Positions 1 to 8,381 of a DNA stretch of 64,000 bases are shown one piece after another. The stretch lies in assembly GCF_030555055.1 (NCBI RefSeq), contig NZ_JAMOAO010000001.1, forward strand, positions 1 through 64,000, given 5' to 3'. The translations under genes and the position numbers were made by a program. Origin of the DNA: Nocardiopsis sp. YSL2 (GTDB lineage: Bacteria > Actinomycetota > Actinomycetes > Streptosporangiales > Streptosporangiaceae). Position 1 is the first letter of the stretch. Each line of letters opens with the position of its first letter. The notes under the pieces were generated by a model. That model was not told the DNA's origin, ran no database searches, and worked only from the letters and a program-made list of their open reading frames with translations.

Positions 1-1371
1 GTGGACGAGGGCACCGACACCGGGACTCCCGGCCCGAGAAGAGCCGGGCACCCGGCCTCGAACCGGTGGCGCGAGCTGCTGAGGAACGGCCCTCCCTTCG
101 GGCCGACGCGCCCCGGGTTCTGGCGCAGTCCGGTCCGCGGCCGCTGGACGACGTCGGTGCTGGGCGCGGTCCTGCTGGTGGGGCTGACGATCGTGACCGT
201 CACCGGGCTGCTGTCCTACGCCGCCTACAACCCCGACCTGACCCCGGTCAACGACAAGACTCCGGACAAGGGGCTGCTCGGCTTCTTCCTCTTTCCCTGG
301 CCGACCGACCCGCACTGGCTGTACCGGCTGACCCAGGGCCTGCACGTGACGCTGGGGATCGTGCTGGTCCCGGTTCTGCTGGCGAAGCTCTGGTCGGTCG
401 CGCCCCTGTTCTTCACCTGGCCGCCGGTCCGCTCCGCGGCCCACGCCCTGGAACGGCTGTCCCTGGTCCTCCTCGTGGGCGGGGCGCTGTTCGTCTTCGC
501 CACCGGGGTGCTGAACATCCAGCTCGAGTACGTCTTCCCCGGATCGTTCTACGTCCTGCACTTCTACGGATCCTGGGTGTTCCTCGCTGGGCTGGCCGTC
601 CACCTCGGCACCAAGGTGCCGATCATGGTCCGGACGCTGCGCGGGGGGCCCGCCGATCCCCCGCCGCCCGGCCCCGGGCGGCCCGCCCGGGCCGAGCCGA
701 CCGACGGAGCCGGGCCGAGCGACGGGCCCGGGCTCACCTCGCCGGACCCGGCCCCCGCGACCATCTCGCGCGGCGGGGTCCTGGGCCTGGTGGGACTGGG
801 GTCGCTGACGCTGTTCGCGGTGACGGTGGGACAGAGCATCGGCGGGCCGCTGCGGACGACCGCCCTGCTGGCTCCGCGCGGCAGGGCCTCCGGAGAGGGC
901 CCCAACGACTTCCCGGTCAACACGACCGCGTCCCGGGCCGGGATCGGAGAGGACGAGACCGGGGAGGACTGGCGTCTGACCGTGCGCGGCGGCGGGCGTG
1001 AGGCGGTCCTGACCCGGCAGGAGCTGCTCGCGCTCCCCCAGCACCGGGCGGCCCTGCCGATCGCGTGCGTGGAGGGCTGGTCGACCAGGGACCAGGAGTG
1101 GTCCGGCGTCCGCCTGGCCGACCTGGCCGATCTGGTCGGCGCCGCGGCTCCCGCCTGGGTGCTCGTGGAGTCGATCCAGCGCAGGGGCGGCTTCACCAGT
1201 GCCGGGCTGAACACCGACCAGGTCGCCGATCCCCGTTCCCTGCTGGCCCTGCGCGTCAACGGGGCGGACCTCTCCCTCGACCACGGGTATCCGGCCCGCG
1301 TCATCGTCCCGGCCGCTCCGGGCGTGCACAACACGAAGTGGGTCGAGCGGCTCACCTTCGAGGAGGCGTGA
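1..1371 (+). CDS. Membrane-anchored molybdopterin-dependent oxidoreductase
   Basis: The 456-residue product joins a membrane part to a sulfite-oxidase-type molybdopterin domain. Hydrophobic segments lie near residues 49-75, 108-138, 150-175, 185-205 and 262-280. Histidines in 'TQGLHVTLG' and 'YVLHFYG' could bind heme, as in cytochrome b561-like domains. From about residue 305 the SUOX-fold domain runs to the end. The cysteine in 'IACVEGWS' is at the place of the molybdenum-ligating cysteine, and 'GVHNTKWVERL' is typical of the family C terminus. A proline/glycine-rich linker (about 215-258) separates the two parts. The frame is open from base 1, and the GTG there may be the true start or the gene may begin upstream. 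The substrate is unknown. The stop overlaps the next ATG (TGATG), so the two are probably co-translated. Confidence 0.85.
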   Translation: MDEGTDTGTPGPRRAGHPASNRWRELLRNGPPFGPTRPGFWRSPVRGRWTTSVLGAVLLVGLTIVTVTGLLSYAAYNPDLTPVNDKTPDKGLLGFFLFPWPTDPHWLYRLTQGLHVTLGIVLVPVLLAKLWSVAPLFFTWPPVRSAAHALERLSLVLLVGGALFVFATGVLNIQLEYVFPGSFYVLHFYGSWVFLAGLAVHLGTKVPIMVRTLRGGPADPPPPGPGRPARAEPTDGAGPSDGPGLTSPDPAPATISRGGVLGLVGLGSLTLFAVTVGQSIGGPLRTTALLAPRGRASGEGPNDFPVNTTASRAGIGEDETGEDWRLTVRGGGREAVLTRQELLALPQHRAALPIACVEGWSTRDQEWSGVRLADLADLVGAAAPAWVLVESIQRRGGFTSAGLNTDQVADPRSLLALRVNGADLSLDHGYPARVIVPAAPGVHNTKWVERLTFEEA

Positions 1372-1877
1372 TGGGCGCTCTGCGGCGCTGGTACGGAGCG
1401 TCGGTGCTGCACCTCCTGCTCATGGTGGGCTCGTTCTCGCTGGCCGGATACGCGGGAGTCCGGCTCCTGGGCGGCGACGCCGTCGCCGTCGCGGTGTGGT
1501 TCGTCGGGGCCGCCGTCCTCCACGACCTGGTGCTCGTCCCCGGCTACACGCTCGTCGACCGTGGTTGGCAGGCGGTGGCCGGGCGCCTGGCGCGCACCGG
1601 ACGCGGGGGGCAGGGCGGACGCACCGGGCACGCCGACCGGGCGCGGGTCCGGCTCATCAACCACGTGCGCGTGCCCGCCGTGCTCTCCGCCCTGCTGTTC
1701 GCGGTCTACTTCCCCCTGATCCTGGGCCCCTCGGACGACTACCTGTCCAAGAGCGGGCTTCCCGGGGACCCGTTCGCCGAGCGCTGGCTGTCGGTCTGTG
1801 CGCTGATGTTCGCCGCGTCGGCGGTGATCGGGGCCGTCCGTTACCGGCGCGGCACGACGGCCGCCCGCTCCGACTGA
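1371..1877 (+). CDS. Small integral membrane protein
   Basis: A 168-residue protein with about four hydrophobic segments (near residues 10-32, 36-58, 100-120 and 140-158) and an Arg/Gly-rich loop between the second and third. The ATG shares one base with the stop of the molybdopterin oxidoreductase, which suggests joint expression and perhaps a partnership in the membrane. No catalytic motif is visible and I do not recognise a named family. The last 37 bases overlap the 3' end of the convergent methyltransferase gene. Confidence 0.75.
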   Translation: MGALRRWYGASVLHLLLMVGSFSLAGYAGVRLLGGDAVAVAVWFVGAAVLHDLVLVPGYTLVDRGWQAVAGRLARTGRGGQGGRTGHADRARVRLINHVRVPAVLSALLFAVYFPLILGPSDDYLSKSGLPGDPFAERWLSVCALMFAASAVIGAVRYRRGTTAARSD

Positions 1878-2584
1878 TGCGGCTCCGCGCCCGCTACGGC
1901 CTCCAGGTCGTCGGGAGCGGAGCGCAGCGCCACGAACAGGCGCCCGCCGTCCTCCCACTCGTCGGAGTGGGCCCACTCCGCCCGCTCCGCCAAGCGCAGC
2001 AGCGCGGGGATCCCGAGCCTGGCCCACGGGAAGGGGGCGCCGAGACGGCCCCGCCCGTCGGAGATCCGCACGGTCATACGCTCGCAGACGTCCTCGGCGG
2101 CCGCCTCGACGATCAGCAGGCCCCCGGACCGGACCAGGTTCCGCATGCGGACGAGCAGCCTCCCCGGAGCCCCGCCGATACCGATGTTGCCGTCCACCAG
2201 CAGGGCCGTGTCCCAGCCGCCCTCCGCGGGCAGCGGATCGAACGCCGACCGGCACAGTGCCCTGCCCCCCGAGGCGTTGGCGCAGGCCACGGCCGTCGGG
2301 TTCAGGTCGACCCCCAGGGCCGGACGGCCACGCCCGGCCAGCGCGGCGACGAGGCGTCCGGGCCCGCATCCCACGTCCAGCGTGCTGCCCTCACAGCGGT
2401 CCAGGACGGCGGCGTCGACGGTGTCGATCGCTCCGCACCAGCGTTCGACGTCCAACGGCAGCAGCGACCCGTCGGACCGCCGTAGGTACAGCGGGCCGCT
2501 TCCCCGTGACAGGGCCTCGGTGTACGGGTCGCACCGCCACGCCGTGACGCCGTCCGCGGCGAGACCGGCCTCGGCCGCGTTCAT
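1841..2584 (-). CDS. Class I SAM-dependent methyltransferase
   Basis: The 247-residue product has the SAM-binding motif I 'TLDVGCGPGRLVAAL' near residue 70, followed by an acidic 'LGVDLNP' at the end of strand 2, as in class I methyltransferases. The ATG overlaps the stop of the upstream glycosyltransferase-like gene (ATGA at 2581-2584), which fixes the start. It is the last gene of a leftward group: epimerase, GT2, DUF2064 transferase, methyltransferase. The acceptor is unknown. The neighbours suggest a sugar or lipid-linked sugar, but that is inference. Confidence 0.85.
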   Translation of the reverse strand: MNAAEAGLAADGVTAWRCDPYTEALSRGSGPLYLRRSDGSLLPLDVERWCGAIDTVDAAVLDRCEGSTLDVGCGPGRLVAALAGRGRPALGVDLNPTAVACANASGGRALCRSAFDPLPAEGGWDTALLVDGNIGIGGAPGRLLVRMRNLVRSGGLLIVEAAAEDVCERMTVRISDGRGRLGAPFPWARLGIPALLRLAERAEWAHSDEWEDGGRLFVALRSAPDDLEAVAGAEPHQSERAAVVPRR

Positions 2585-3252
2585 CGCACCACCCCGCTCG
2601 CCCGGTCCCGGACCGCCCGCGCGAACCGGCTGCCGGGGGCCAGGCGCGCGACCCGGTCGACGTCGTCCGCAGTGTCCACGTCCACCAGGACCGGCAGGTC
2701 GGCCACGCGCAGGCCCGCGTCGGTCAGGCGCCGCCGCTGGATCCGGCCGGTCCGGTCCGTCGACATCGGCACGCCCAGCAGCAGGGCGGGGTCGGGGGCG
2801 GCGAGACCGAGCGCCCAGAACCCCCCGTCCTCGCTGGGACCGAACCACGCGTCGGCGCGGCGCCAGGCATCGGCGGCCAGGACGGGGGCCAGGGTCTCCG
2901 GCGTGACCTGAGGTGTGTCCATGCCCAGCAGGAGTGCGGGTCCCGAACACCCGGCGAACGCGGCGGCCAGGCGTTCGTCCAGCCCGCCGCCCGCCTGGGG
3001 AACGACGTCGAACCCGCCGTCCGGCAGCCACGGCCCCGGCCGCCCCTCCAGGACCAGCACCCTCCTGCGGGCGGGCAGCGACAGCACCGTGCGCAGTGTG
3101 TCCGCGAGCGCGGCGGCGGCCAGGCGCGCGGCTTCCTCGGGCGCGTACTCGGGCGTCAACCGGGTCTTGACCCGGCCGGGTACGGGTTCCTTGGCGATCA
3201 CCAGGAACGTCGTGGCGCCGCCGGGACCGGCGCCCTGCTCGGGGGCGTTCAC
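2581..3252 (-). CDS. DUF2064 / TIGR04282-type glycosyltransferase-like protein
   Basis: The 223-residue protein starts from a GTG that overlaps the GT2 stop (GTGA, 3249-3252). It carries the family hallmarks 'LVIAKEPVPGRVKTRL' near residue 17, 'LLLGMDTPQ' in the middle and 'GPSEDGGFWALGL' further on. These are the nucleotide-sugar-binding features of the CofC/GT-A-like DUF2064 family. Databases often label the family 'arsenosugar biosynthesis glycosyltransferase', but nothing here indicates arsenic chemistry. The tight overlaps on both sides point to an operon with the GT2 and the methyltransferase. Confidence 0.85.
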   Translation of the reverse strand: MNAPEQGAGPGGATTFLVIAKEPVPGRVKTRLTPEYAPEEAARLAAAALADTLRTVLSLPARRRVLVLEGRPGPWLPDGGFDVVPQAGGGLDERLAAAFAGCSGPALLLGMDTPQVTPETLAPVLAADAWRRADAWFGPSEDGGFWALGLAAPDPALLLGVPMSTDRTGRIQRRRLTDAGLRVADLPVLVDVDTADDVDRVARLAPGSRFARAVRDRASGVVR

Positions 3253-4043
3253 CGCTCTCCTCCCGCGGAGCGCGCCCGCGTGGGCGGGGCGGGCTCGCGC
3301 AGGACCGCCGACATGTCGCGGACCGCGGTCCACGTCCCCCGCCACGTGCCGGTCACCTTGGAGGCGCCCGTCCTCGGGAAGTAGGGGACGTCCACCTCGT
3401 CGATCCGCCATCCCGCGTCCGCGGCGCGTACGACCATCTCCAGGGGGTAGCCGGAGCGCCGGTCGGTCAGGCCGAGGCCGAGCAGGTCCGTCCGCCGCGC
3501 CGCGCGCATGGGTCCGATGTCGCGGATCCGCACGCCGGTGCGTCTGCGCAGCATGCCCGCGACCGCCGCGTTGCCCAGCCGGGCGTGGGCGGGCCATGCG
3601 GCGCCGCGGGTGGGGCGGCGGCGGCCGACGACCAGGTCCGCCCGGCCCTCGCGCACGGCGTCCACCATGTGCGGGAGCAGTGCCGGGTCCAGGGACGCGT
3701 CGCAGTCGCAGAAGCAGACGATCTCGGCGGTCGCGGCGAGGAGGCCCGCGTGGCAGGCCGAGCCGAACCCGCGCCGCGGCTCGGCGACGACCAGGGCGCC
3801 CAGCCCCTCGGCGATGCGCGCGGAATCGTCCGTGGACCCGTTGTCGACCACGATCGGGCGCCATCCGGCGGGCACGCGCCCGATGACCCAGGGCAGAGCC
3901 GCTGCCTCGTCCAGGCACGGCAGGACCACGTCCACCGGTGGCGGGCGTTCTCCTCGCGCTGAGCCCTCGGGCTCGCAGGAGGGTCGGTCACTCCCGGTAG
4001 CGGAATCTTGGCTCTCACGTCGCTCATCGATCACGGTGATCAC
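3249..4043 (-). CDS. Family 2 glycosyltransferase (dolichol-phosphate-sugar synthase-like)
   Basis: The 264-residue product has the GT-A pattern 'VVLPCLDEAAALPWVI', 'IVVDNGSTDDSARI' and the DXD-type 'CFCDCDASLDP'. Conserved GT2 downstream motifs 'RDIGPMRAARR' and 'SGYPLEMVVRAADAGW' follow. There is no C-terminal membrane segment, so it resembles soluble DPM1-like enzymes. I chose the GTG at 4043 because homology begins about 40 residues later and there is no coding signal before it. A GTG three codons further in is also possible. It probably transfers a sugar in the pathway served by the adjacent epimerase and methyltransferase. Confidence 0.85.
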   Translation of the reverse strand: MITVIDERRESQDSATGSDRPSCEPEGSARGERPPPVDVVLPCLDEAAALPWVIGRVPAGWRPIVVDNGSTDDSARIAEGLGALVVAEPRRGFGSACHAGLLAATAEIVCFCDCDASLDPALLPHMVDAVREGRADLVVGRRRPTRGAAWPAHARLGNAAVAGMLRRRTGVRIRDIGPMRAARRTDLLGLGLTDRRSGYPLEMVVRAADAGWRIDEVDVPYFPRTGASKVTGTWRGTWTAVRDMSAVLREPAPPTRARSAGGER

Positions 4044-4104
4044 GCTACGAAGCGATACGGCTCCCGTGCGGGAGGGACACCCCGCGACACGCGGACACCC
4101 TGTG

Positions 4105-5178
4105 TCACCGCGTCGATGCCTCGGCCCCGGAGCGGGCACGCGGCTCCGCCCGCGCGAACTCCCGCACCCCCTCGGTGAAGCCGACACGCGCACGCCAGCC
4201 GAAATCCCTGTTCAGAAGCGCGGAGGAGGCGGTGATGTGCCGGACATCGCCCAGCCGGTACTCGCCGGTGACGACGGGATCGGGCCCCCCGTGCGCCTCC
4301 GCCAGGGCCCACGCCATGTCACCGACCGTGTGCGGCGTCCCGCTGCCGACGTTGAACGCGCTCAGGACGCCCTCCGGGCGTTCGGGAAGGGCACCGATCA
4401 CCGCGGCGTTGGCGTCGGCCACGTCGCGGACGTGCACGAAGTCCCGCCGCTGCCGGCCGTCCTCGAACACACGCGGGGCCACGCCGCGGGCCAGGGCCGA
4501 GCGGAAGAACGACGCCACCCCCGCGTAGGGGGTGTCGCGCGGCATGCCGGGACCGTAGACGTTGTGGTAGCGCAACGACACCGCACGACCGCCGACGGCG
4601 CGCGCCCAGGCCGCGCAGAGGTGTTCCTGCGCCAGCTTGGTGGCGGCGTAGACGTTGCGCGGGTCGGCCGGGGCGTCCTCGCCGACCAGCCCGGGATCGA
4701 GCCGGGCCCCGCAGCGGGGGCACGGGGGATCGAAGCGGCCGGCGTCCAGGTCGGCCTCCCCGCGCGGCCCGGGACGGACGGGTCCGTGCTCGGGGCAGGT
4801 GTAGGCGCCCTCGCCGTAGACCACCATGGATCCGGCCAGCACGATGTCGCGCACGCCCTGGCGGGCCATCGCGGCCAGCAGCACGGCGGTTCCCAGGTCG
4901 TTGCAGCCGACGTAGTCGGGCGCGTCGTCGAAATCCGACCCGAGCCCCACCATCGCCGCCTGGTGGCAGACGGCGTCCACACCCCGCAGGGCACGTTCCA
5001 CGGCGTCGCCGTCGCGGATGTCGCACACCAGGTCGACGCCCGCCTCCTCCGGCGAGCGGCCCGCGTGCGCCTGCGGCAGCAGGGCGTCGAGCGTCACCAC
5101 CGAGTGCCCGGCACGGCGGAGGGCCTCCGCCGCCTGCGAACCGATGAACCCCGCCCCACCCGTGACAAGTACGCGCAT
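4105..5178 (-). CDS. NAD-dependent epimerase/dehydratase (extended SDR)
   Basis: The 357-residue protein begins directly at the Rossmann strand 'MRVLVTGGAGFIGSQAAEAL', so the ATG at 5178 is secure. The catalytic tyrosine and lysine are in 'YAATKLAQEHL', and 'RYHNVYGPGMPRDTPY' is a classic UDP-sugar epimerase motif. An unusual insertion before the YxxxK motif contains 'CPEH' and 'CPRCG', a four-cysteine arrangement that looks like a small zinc ribbon. It is the first gene of the leftward sugar-modification group. The family converts nucleotide sugars; the exact substrate is not readable. Confidence 0.88.
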   Translation of the reverse strand: MRVLVTGGAGFIGSQAAEALRRAGHSVVTLDALLPQAHAGRSPEEAGVDLVCDIRDGDAVERALRGVDAVCHQAAMVGLGSDFDDAPDYVGCNDLGTAVLLAAMARQGVRDIVLAGSMVVYGEGAYTCPEHGPVRPGPRGEADLDAGRFDPPCPRCGARLDPGLVGEDAPADPRNVYAATKLAQEHLCAAWARAVGGRAVSLRYHNVYGPGMPRDTPYAGVASFFRSALARGVAPRVFEDGRQRRDFVHVRDVADANAAVIGALPERPEGVLSAFNVGSGTPHTVGDMAWALAEAHGGPDPVVTGEYRLGDVRHITASSALLNRDFGWRARVGFTEGVREFARAEPRARSGAEASTR

Positions 5179-5583
5179 GCGGCCCACGTTAGGCCGCCAC
5201 GGCCGCCTCGCCCCCGGGCCACACCGTCGGCCCCGGGATCGGGTCGGACCGCCACGGGACCGGCTCGACGTGGGAAAGCCCTCAGCGAACACATCGCGGG
5301 GCCCTCCACGCCCCGTTACCGCACCACCGCTCAGCAGGTGGTGGAGTTCATCGACAGGCCCGGTGCCGCCCGCGGCACCGAACCGAGCCCGAAGGACGCC
5401 GAGTCCCTCCTACGCGGATCGGGGACCCGGGGCGCGCGAAGCACGACCCGGGCCTGCGAGGACCGCTACCGGGTACGCCTCCAGGCGTGTCGGGGGCTCA
5501 TGGCCGTGACGCCCGAAGGCACCCGTGGAGCTGGTGGAGTACCAGAAGGGGAGCCATCTCCGTGGGAGGCGCCCCTCCCCTGG
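5179..5583. other. 405-bp gap without a convincing gene
   Basis: The stretch between the epimerase start and the end of the shikimate dehydrogenase gene holds no open frame with recognisable protein character. A GC-rich hairpin (arms CGGTGCCG and CGGCACCG, 5361-5380) is the only clear structure. It could be part of a terminator, but it has no T-run. Confidence 0.4.
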
Positions 5584-6474
5584 TCAGGCGATCAAGGAGT
5601 GGAAGTGCGCGAGCATGCGGTCGGGATCGGGTTCCAGGCCCGTGAACAGGCTGAACGCCTGGCCCGCCTGGAACACCGCCATCTCCCCTCCCCGCACGGT
5701 CGGGCATCCGCGTTCCTCGGCCAGGGCGAGCAACTCGGTGCGCAGCGGCCGGTACACGATGTCGGCCACCCACATCGGCGGGCGCAGCAGGTCCGCGGGC
5801 ACGGGGGTGCCCGGGTGGTGCGCCATGCCTGTGGGTGTCGCGTTGACCAGGCCGTCCGCCTTCGACAGCAGCGCTTCGAGCGCGTGGGTGCCCTCGGGGC
5901 GGCACTCCGTACCCGGGACGAGTCCGCCGAGGCGCTCGGCCAGGCTCCGGGCCCGGGCCGCGTCGGTGTCGACCACGGTCACCTCCCGCGCGCCCGACCC
6001 GAGCAGCGCGTAGGCCACCGCCGCGCCCGCCCCGCCGGCGCCCAGGACCACGACCCGTTCCCGGGCCGCGTCGGGCAACCCGCGTGCGAGGCACTGGGCG
6101 AACGCCGACCAGTCGGTGTTGTGTCCGATGGCCTGCCCGGACTCGAACACCACGGTGTTCACCGCCCCCAGCGCGGCCGCGTCGGGGGTGAGGCCGTCCA
6201 GCGCGGGCAGGACGAGCTGCTTGCAGGGGTGGGTGATGTTGAGGCCGTTGAAGCCCAGGTACCGGGCGGACCCCACCAGGTCTCCCACCGCCTCCGGTTC
6301 CAGACCCGCCGCGGCCAGGTCGATGGTGCGATAGATCAGACGGCGCCCGAGCTCGGCCGCCTCACGTTCGTGCATCGGCGGTGTCAACGAGGGACCGATG
6401 CCGGTCCCGATGAGTCCCACCAGGTAGGAGCCGGTGGCTGCGTCCGCCGACCCGGCACGCGTCGCCGCGCTCAA
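5584..6474 (-). CDS. aroE: Quinate/shikimate dehydrogenase (AroE family)
   Basis: The 296-residue protein has the shikimate-binding part with 'GPSLTPPMHEREA' near residue 28, 'GFNGLNITHPCKQ' with the catalytic lysine, and 'GHNTDWSAF'. Its nucleotide-binding loop is 'VLGAGGAGAAVAYAL'. The second strand ends in 'VTVVDTD'. An acid here, in place of the Asn-Arg-Thr typical of NADP-dependent AroE, suggests NAD use and a catabolic role like corynebacterial QsuD. The start is a TTG inside TTGA, overlapping the stop of the dehydratase gene. It lies last in the leftward TRAP/dehydratase operon, so it probably oxidises quinate or shikimate. Confidence 0.88.
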   Translation of the reverse strand: MSAATRAGSADAATGSYLVGLIGTGIGPSLTPPMHEREAAELGRRLIYRTIDLAAAGLEPEAVGDLVGSARYLGFNGLNITHPCKQLVLPALDGLTPDAAALGAVNTVVFESGQAIGHNTDWSAFAQCLARGLPDAARERVVVLGAGGAGAAVAYALLGSGAREVTVVDTDAARARSLAERLGGLVPGTECRPEGTHALEALLSKADGLVNATPTGMAHHPGTPVPADLLRPPMWVADIVYRPLRTELLALAEERGCPTVRGGEMAVFQAGQAFSLFTGLEPDPDRMLAHFHSLIA

Positions 6475-8351
6475 CGGCTCGCCTCCACTCGCTGCGCCGC
6501 CATGCGGAAGGGGCTGTTGGCGGAGCCGTAGCCCGCGTACCCGCCCGTGCGCTGGACGACCTCCAGGAAGAGCCGGCCGTCGAGCATCGGCGTGTAGAAG
6601 TGCCAGAACTCGCCGTCCCCCGCCCGGTCGTACAGGACGCCGTACTCGCGCATGCGCTCCACGACCAGCGGTTCCAGGTCCGTCCGGCAGGCGAGGTCGG
6701 CGTAGTAGTTGTCCGGGATGCGCAGCGGCTCGGCCCCGTGGGCCCGCATGGCGCGGGCGACCGCGAACACGTCCCCGCAGCCGAAGGCGACGTGCTGGGG
6801 CCCGCCGCGGACGTCCTCGAAGGGGCCGCGCCCGAGCAGTGAGGCGTTGAGGGCGATGCGCGGCCCCGCGCCGTCCCGGCTCATCGCCCGGCTGCGCACC
6901 ATGCCGTCGGGCGCGGCCAGTTCGACGCCGTCGTCGGGTTCCAGACCCAGGACGGAGCGGTAGAAGAGCGAGGCCTCGTCGAAGTGGTCGAAGGGCTGGA
7001 ACAGCCCTACGTGGTCGATGCCGCCCAGGGCGACCCGCGCCCCGTCCCCGTCTCCCGGCACCGGAACGGTGAAGTCGGACAGCCAGTCCTGTCCGTCGTC
7101 CGGGTCCTGAGGGCAGAAGAAGACGGAGGTTCCGTCGGGGGCGGCGACGGCGCGCAGGTCGGCCTCGGCCGGGTCGCGCCGCCGGGGCAGGGGCGGCGCC
7201 AGCAGCCGCTCCGCCCGCAGCATGGCGGCGTCGGCGTCCTGCACGTCCACCCCGAGGGCGGTGACCGCCGCGTCGCCGCTCCAGGTGTGGCCGAGCTGTG
7301 GGTCGGTGGCGCTCAGCAGCACGCGGGCGTCGCCGTTGCACCACAACTGGACCGGCTTGGAGCGGTGGTCCCGGGTGTGCTGGAACCCCAGCGACGCCAG
7401 GGCGCCGCGGACTCCCCGGGCCGCGTGGTCGGGCGCCGCGATCTCCACGAACGCGTAGCCCCGGGCCCGGGTCGGGTCGGGCAGCCGGGTGAGCGCGACC
7501 GGGGCCGCGCTCCCCCCGGTCGGCTCCTCACGGTCCCGGGCCCGAGCCGTCTCGTCCTCCAGCACCGCCAGCGACCGCAGCGCGTCAGCGGCCGTGCGCT
7601 CGGGATCGGAGGCACGGAACACGTCGTTGAAGACCTCCAGGGACAGCGGCCCCTCGTACCCGGCGGCCAGCACGTGTCCCGTGAACCCCGTCAGGTCGAA
7701 CGCGCCCTGCCCGGGGAAGCAGCGGTGGTGGCGGCTCCAGTGCAGGACGTCCATCGGCATCAGCGGCGCGTCGGCGAGCTGGAGGAAGAAGATCTTCTCG
7801 CCGGGGATGTCCCTGATCCCTGACGGGTCGTGGCCCCGGGAGAGGATGTGGAAGCTGTCCAGGCACACACCGAGACCGGGGTGGTCGGCCTCCCGGACCA
7901 GGCGCCAGGCGTGCCGGTAGTCATCGACCCATCGCCCCCACGCCAGCGCCTCGTAGGCGACGCGGACGCCGTAGGGGGCGGCGGTCTCGGCCAGCCTCCG
8001 CAACTGCGCCGCGGCGCGGGCGTCGTCGCCGACCGAGTCCGCCGCGACACTGGAGCACACCAGCATCACGTCCGCCCCCAGCTCCACCATGAGGGCGAAC
8101 TTGGCCTCGGCCCGCCGGAGGTTGCGCTCCAGTCGGGCCCCGTCCACTCCCTCGAAGTCGCGGAAGGGCTGGTAGAGGTCGATGGTCAGACCCAGGGACT
8201 CGGCCAGGGCCCGGACCTCGCGGGGCGGGAGCGCCGACCCGATGAGGTCGTTTTCGAAGATCTCCACACCGTCGAAGCCCGCTCGGGCCGCGGCCCTGAG
8301 CTTCTCCTCCAAGGTGCCGCTGAGGCAGACGGTGGCGATGGAACGCCGCAT
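6471..8351 (-). CDS. qsuB: QsuB-like fused 3-dehydroshikimate dehydratase / HPPD-like VOC protein
   Basis: The 626-residue protein matches the usual length of corynebacterial QsuB (about 618). Residues 1-270 form a xylose-isomerase-like TIM barrel starting 'RRSIATVCLSGTLEEKL', with metal-site residues likely in 'VAYEALAWGRW', 'LDSFHILSRG' and 'LEVFNDVF'. From about residue 295 a two-repeat VOC region resembles 4-hydroxyphenylpyruvate dioxygenase ('IDHVGLFQP', 'HVAFGCGDVF', 'GEFWHFYTPMLDGRLFLEVVQR'). The barrel converts 3-dehydroshikimate to protocatechuate. The role of the VOC half is less clear. It overlaps the aroE-like gene and sits 30 bp after dctP, inside the same operon. Confidence 0.92.
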   Translation of the reverse strand: MRRSIATVCLSGTLEEKLRAAARAGFDGVEIFENDLIGSALPPREVRALAESLGLTIDLYQPFRDFEGVDGARLERNLRRAEAKFALMVELGADVMLVCSSVAADSVGDDARAAAQLRRLAETAAPYGVRVAYEALAWGRWVDDYRHAWRLVREADHPGLGVCLDSFHILSRGHDPSGIRDIPGEKIFFLQLADAPLMPMDVLHWSRHHRCFPGQGAFDLTGFTGHVLAAGYEGPLSLEVFNDVFRASDPERTAADALRSLAVLEDETARARDREEPTGGSAAPVALTRLPDPTRARGYAFVEIAAPDHAARGVRGALASLGFQHTRDHRSKPVQLWCNGDARVLLSATDPQLGHTWSGDAAVTALGVDVQDADAAMLRAERLLAPPLPRRRDPAEADLRAVAAPDGTSVFFCPQDPDDGQDWLSDFTVPVPGDGDGARVALGGIDHVGLFQPFDHFDEASLFYRSVLGLEPDDGVELAAPDGMVRSRAMSRDGAGPRIALNASLLGRGPFEDVRGGPQHVAFGCGDVFAVARAMRAHGAEPLRIPDNYYADLACRTDLEPLVVERMREYGVLYDRAGDGEFWHFYTPMLDGRLFLEVVQRTGGYAGYGSANSPFRMAAQRVEASR

Positions 8352-8381
8352 GCGTGACGCCTTCCTGTTCGTTCGCCGTGC

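Noticed and set aside
3508..6531. Long open frame spanning the GT2, epimerase and intergenic region
   Set aside because: Runs through the antisense of three well-supported genes and reads as Arg/Pro-rich noise.
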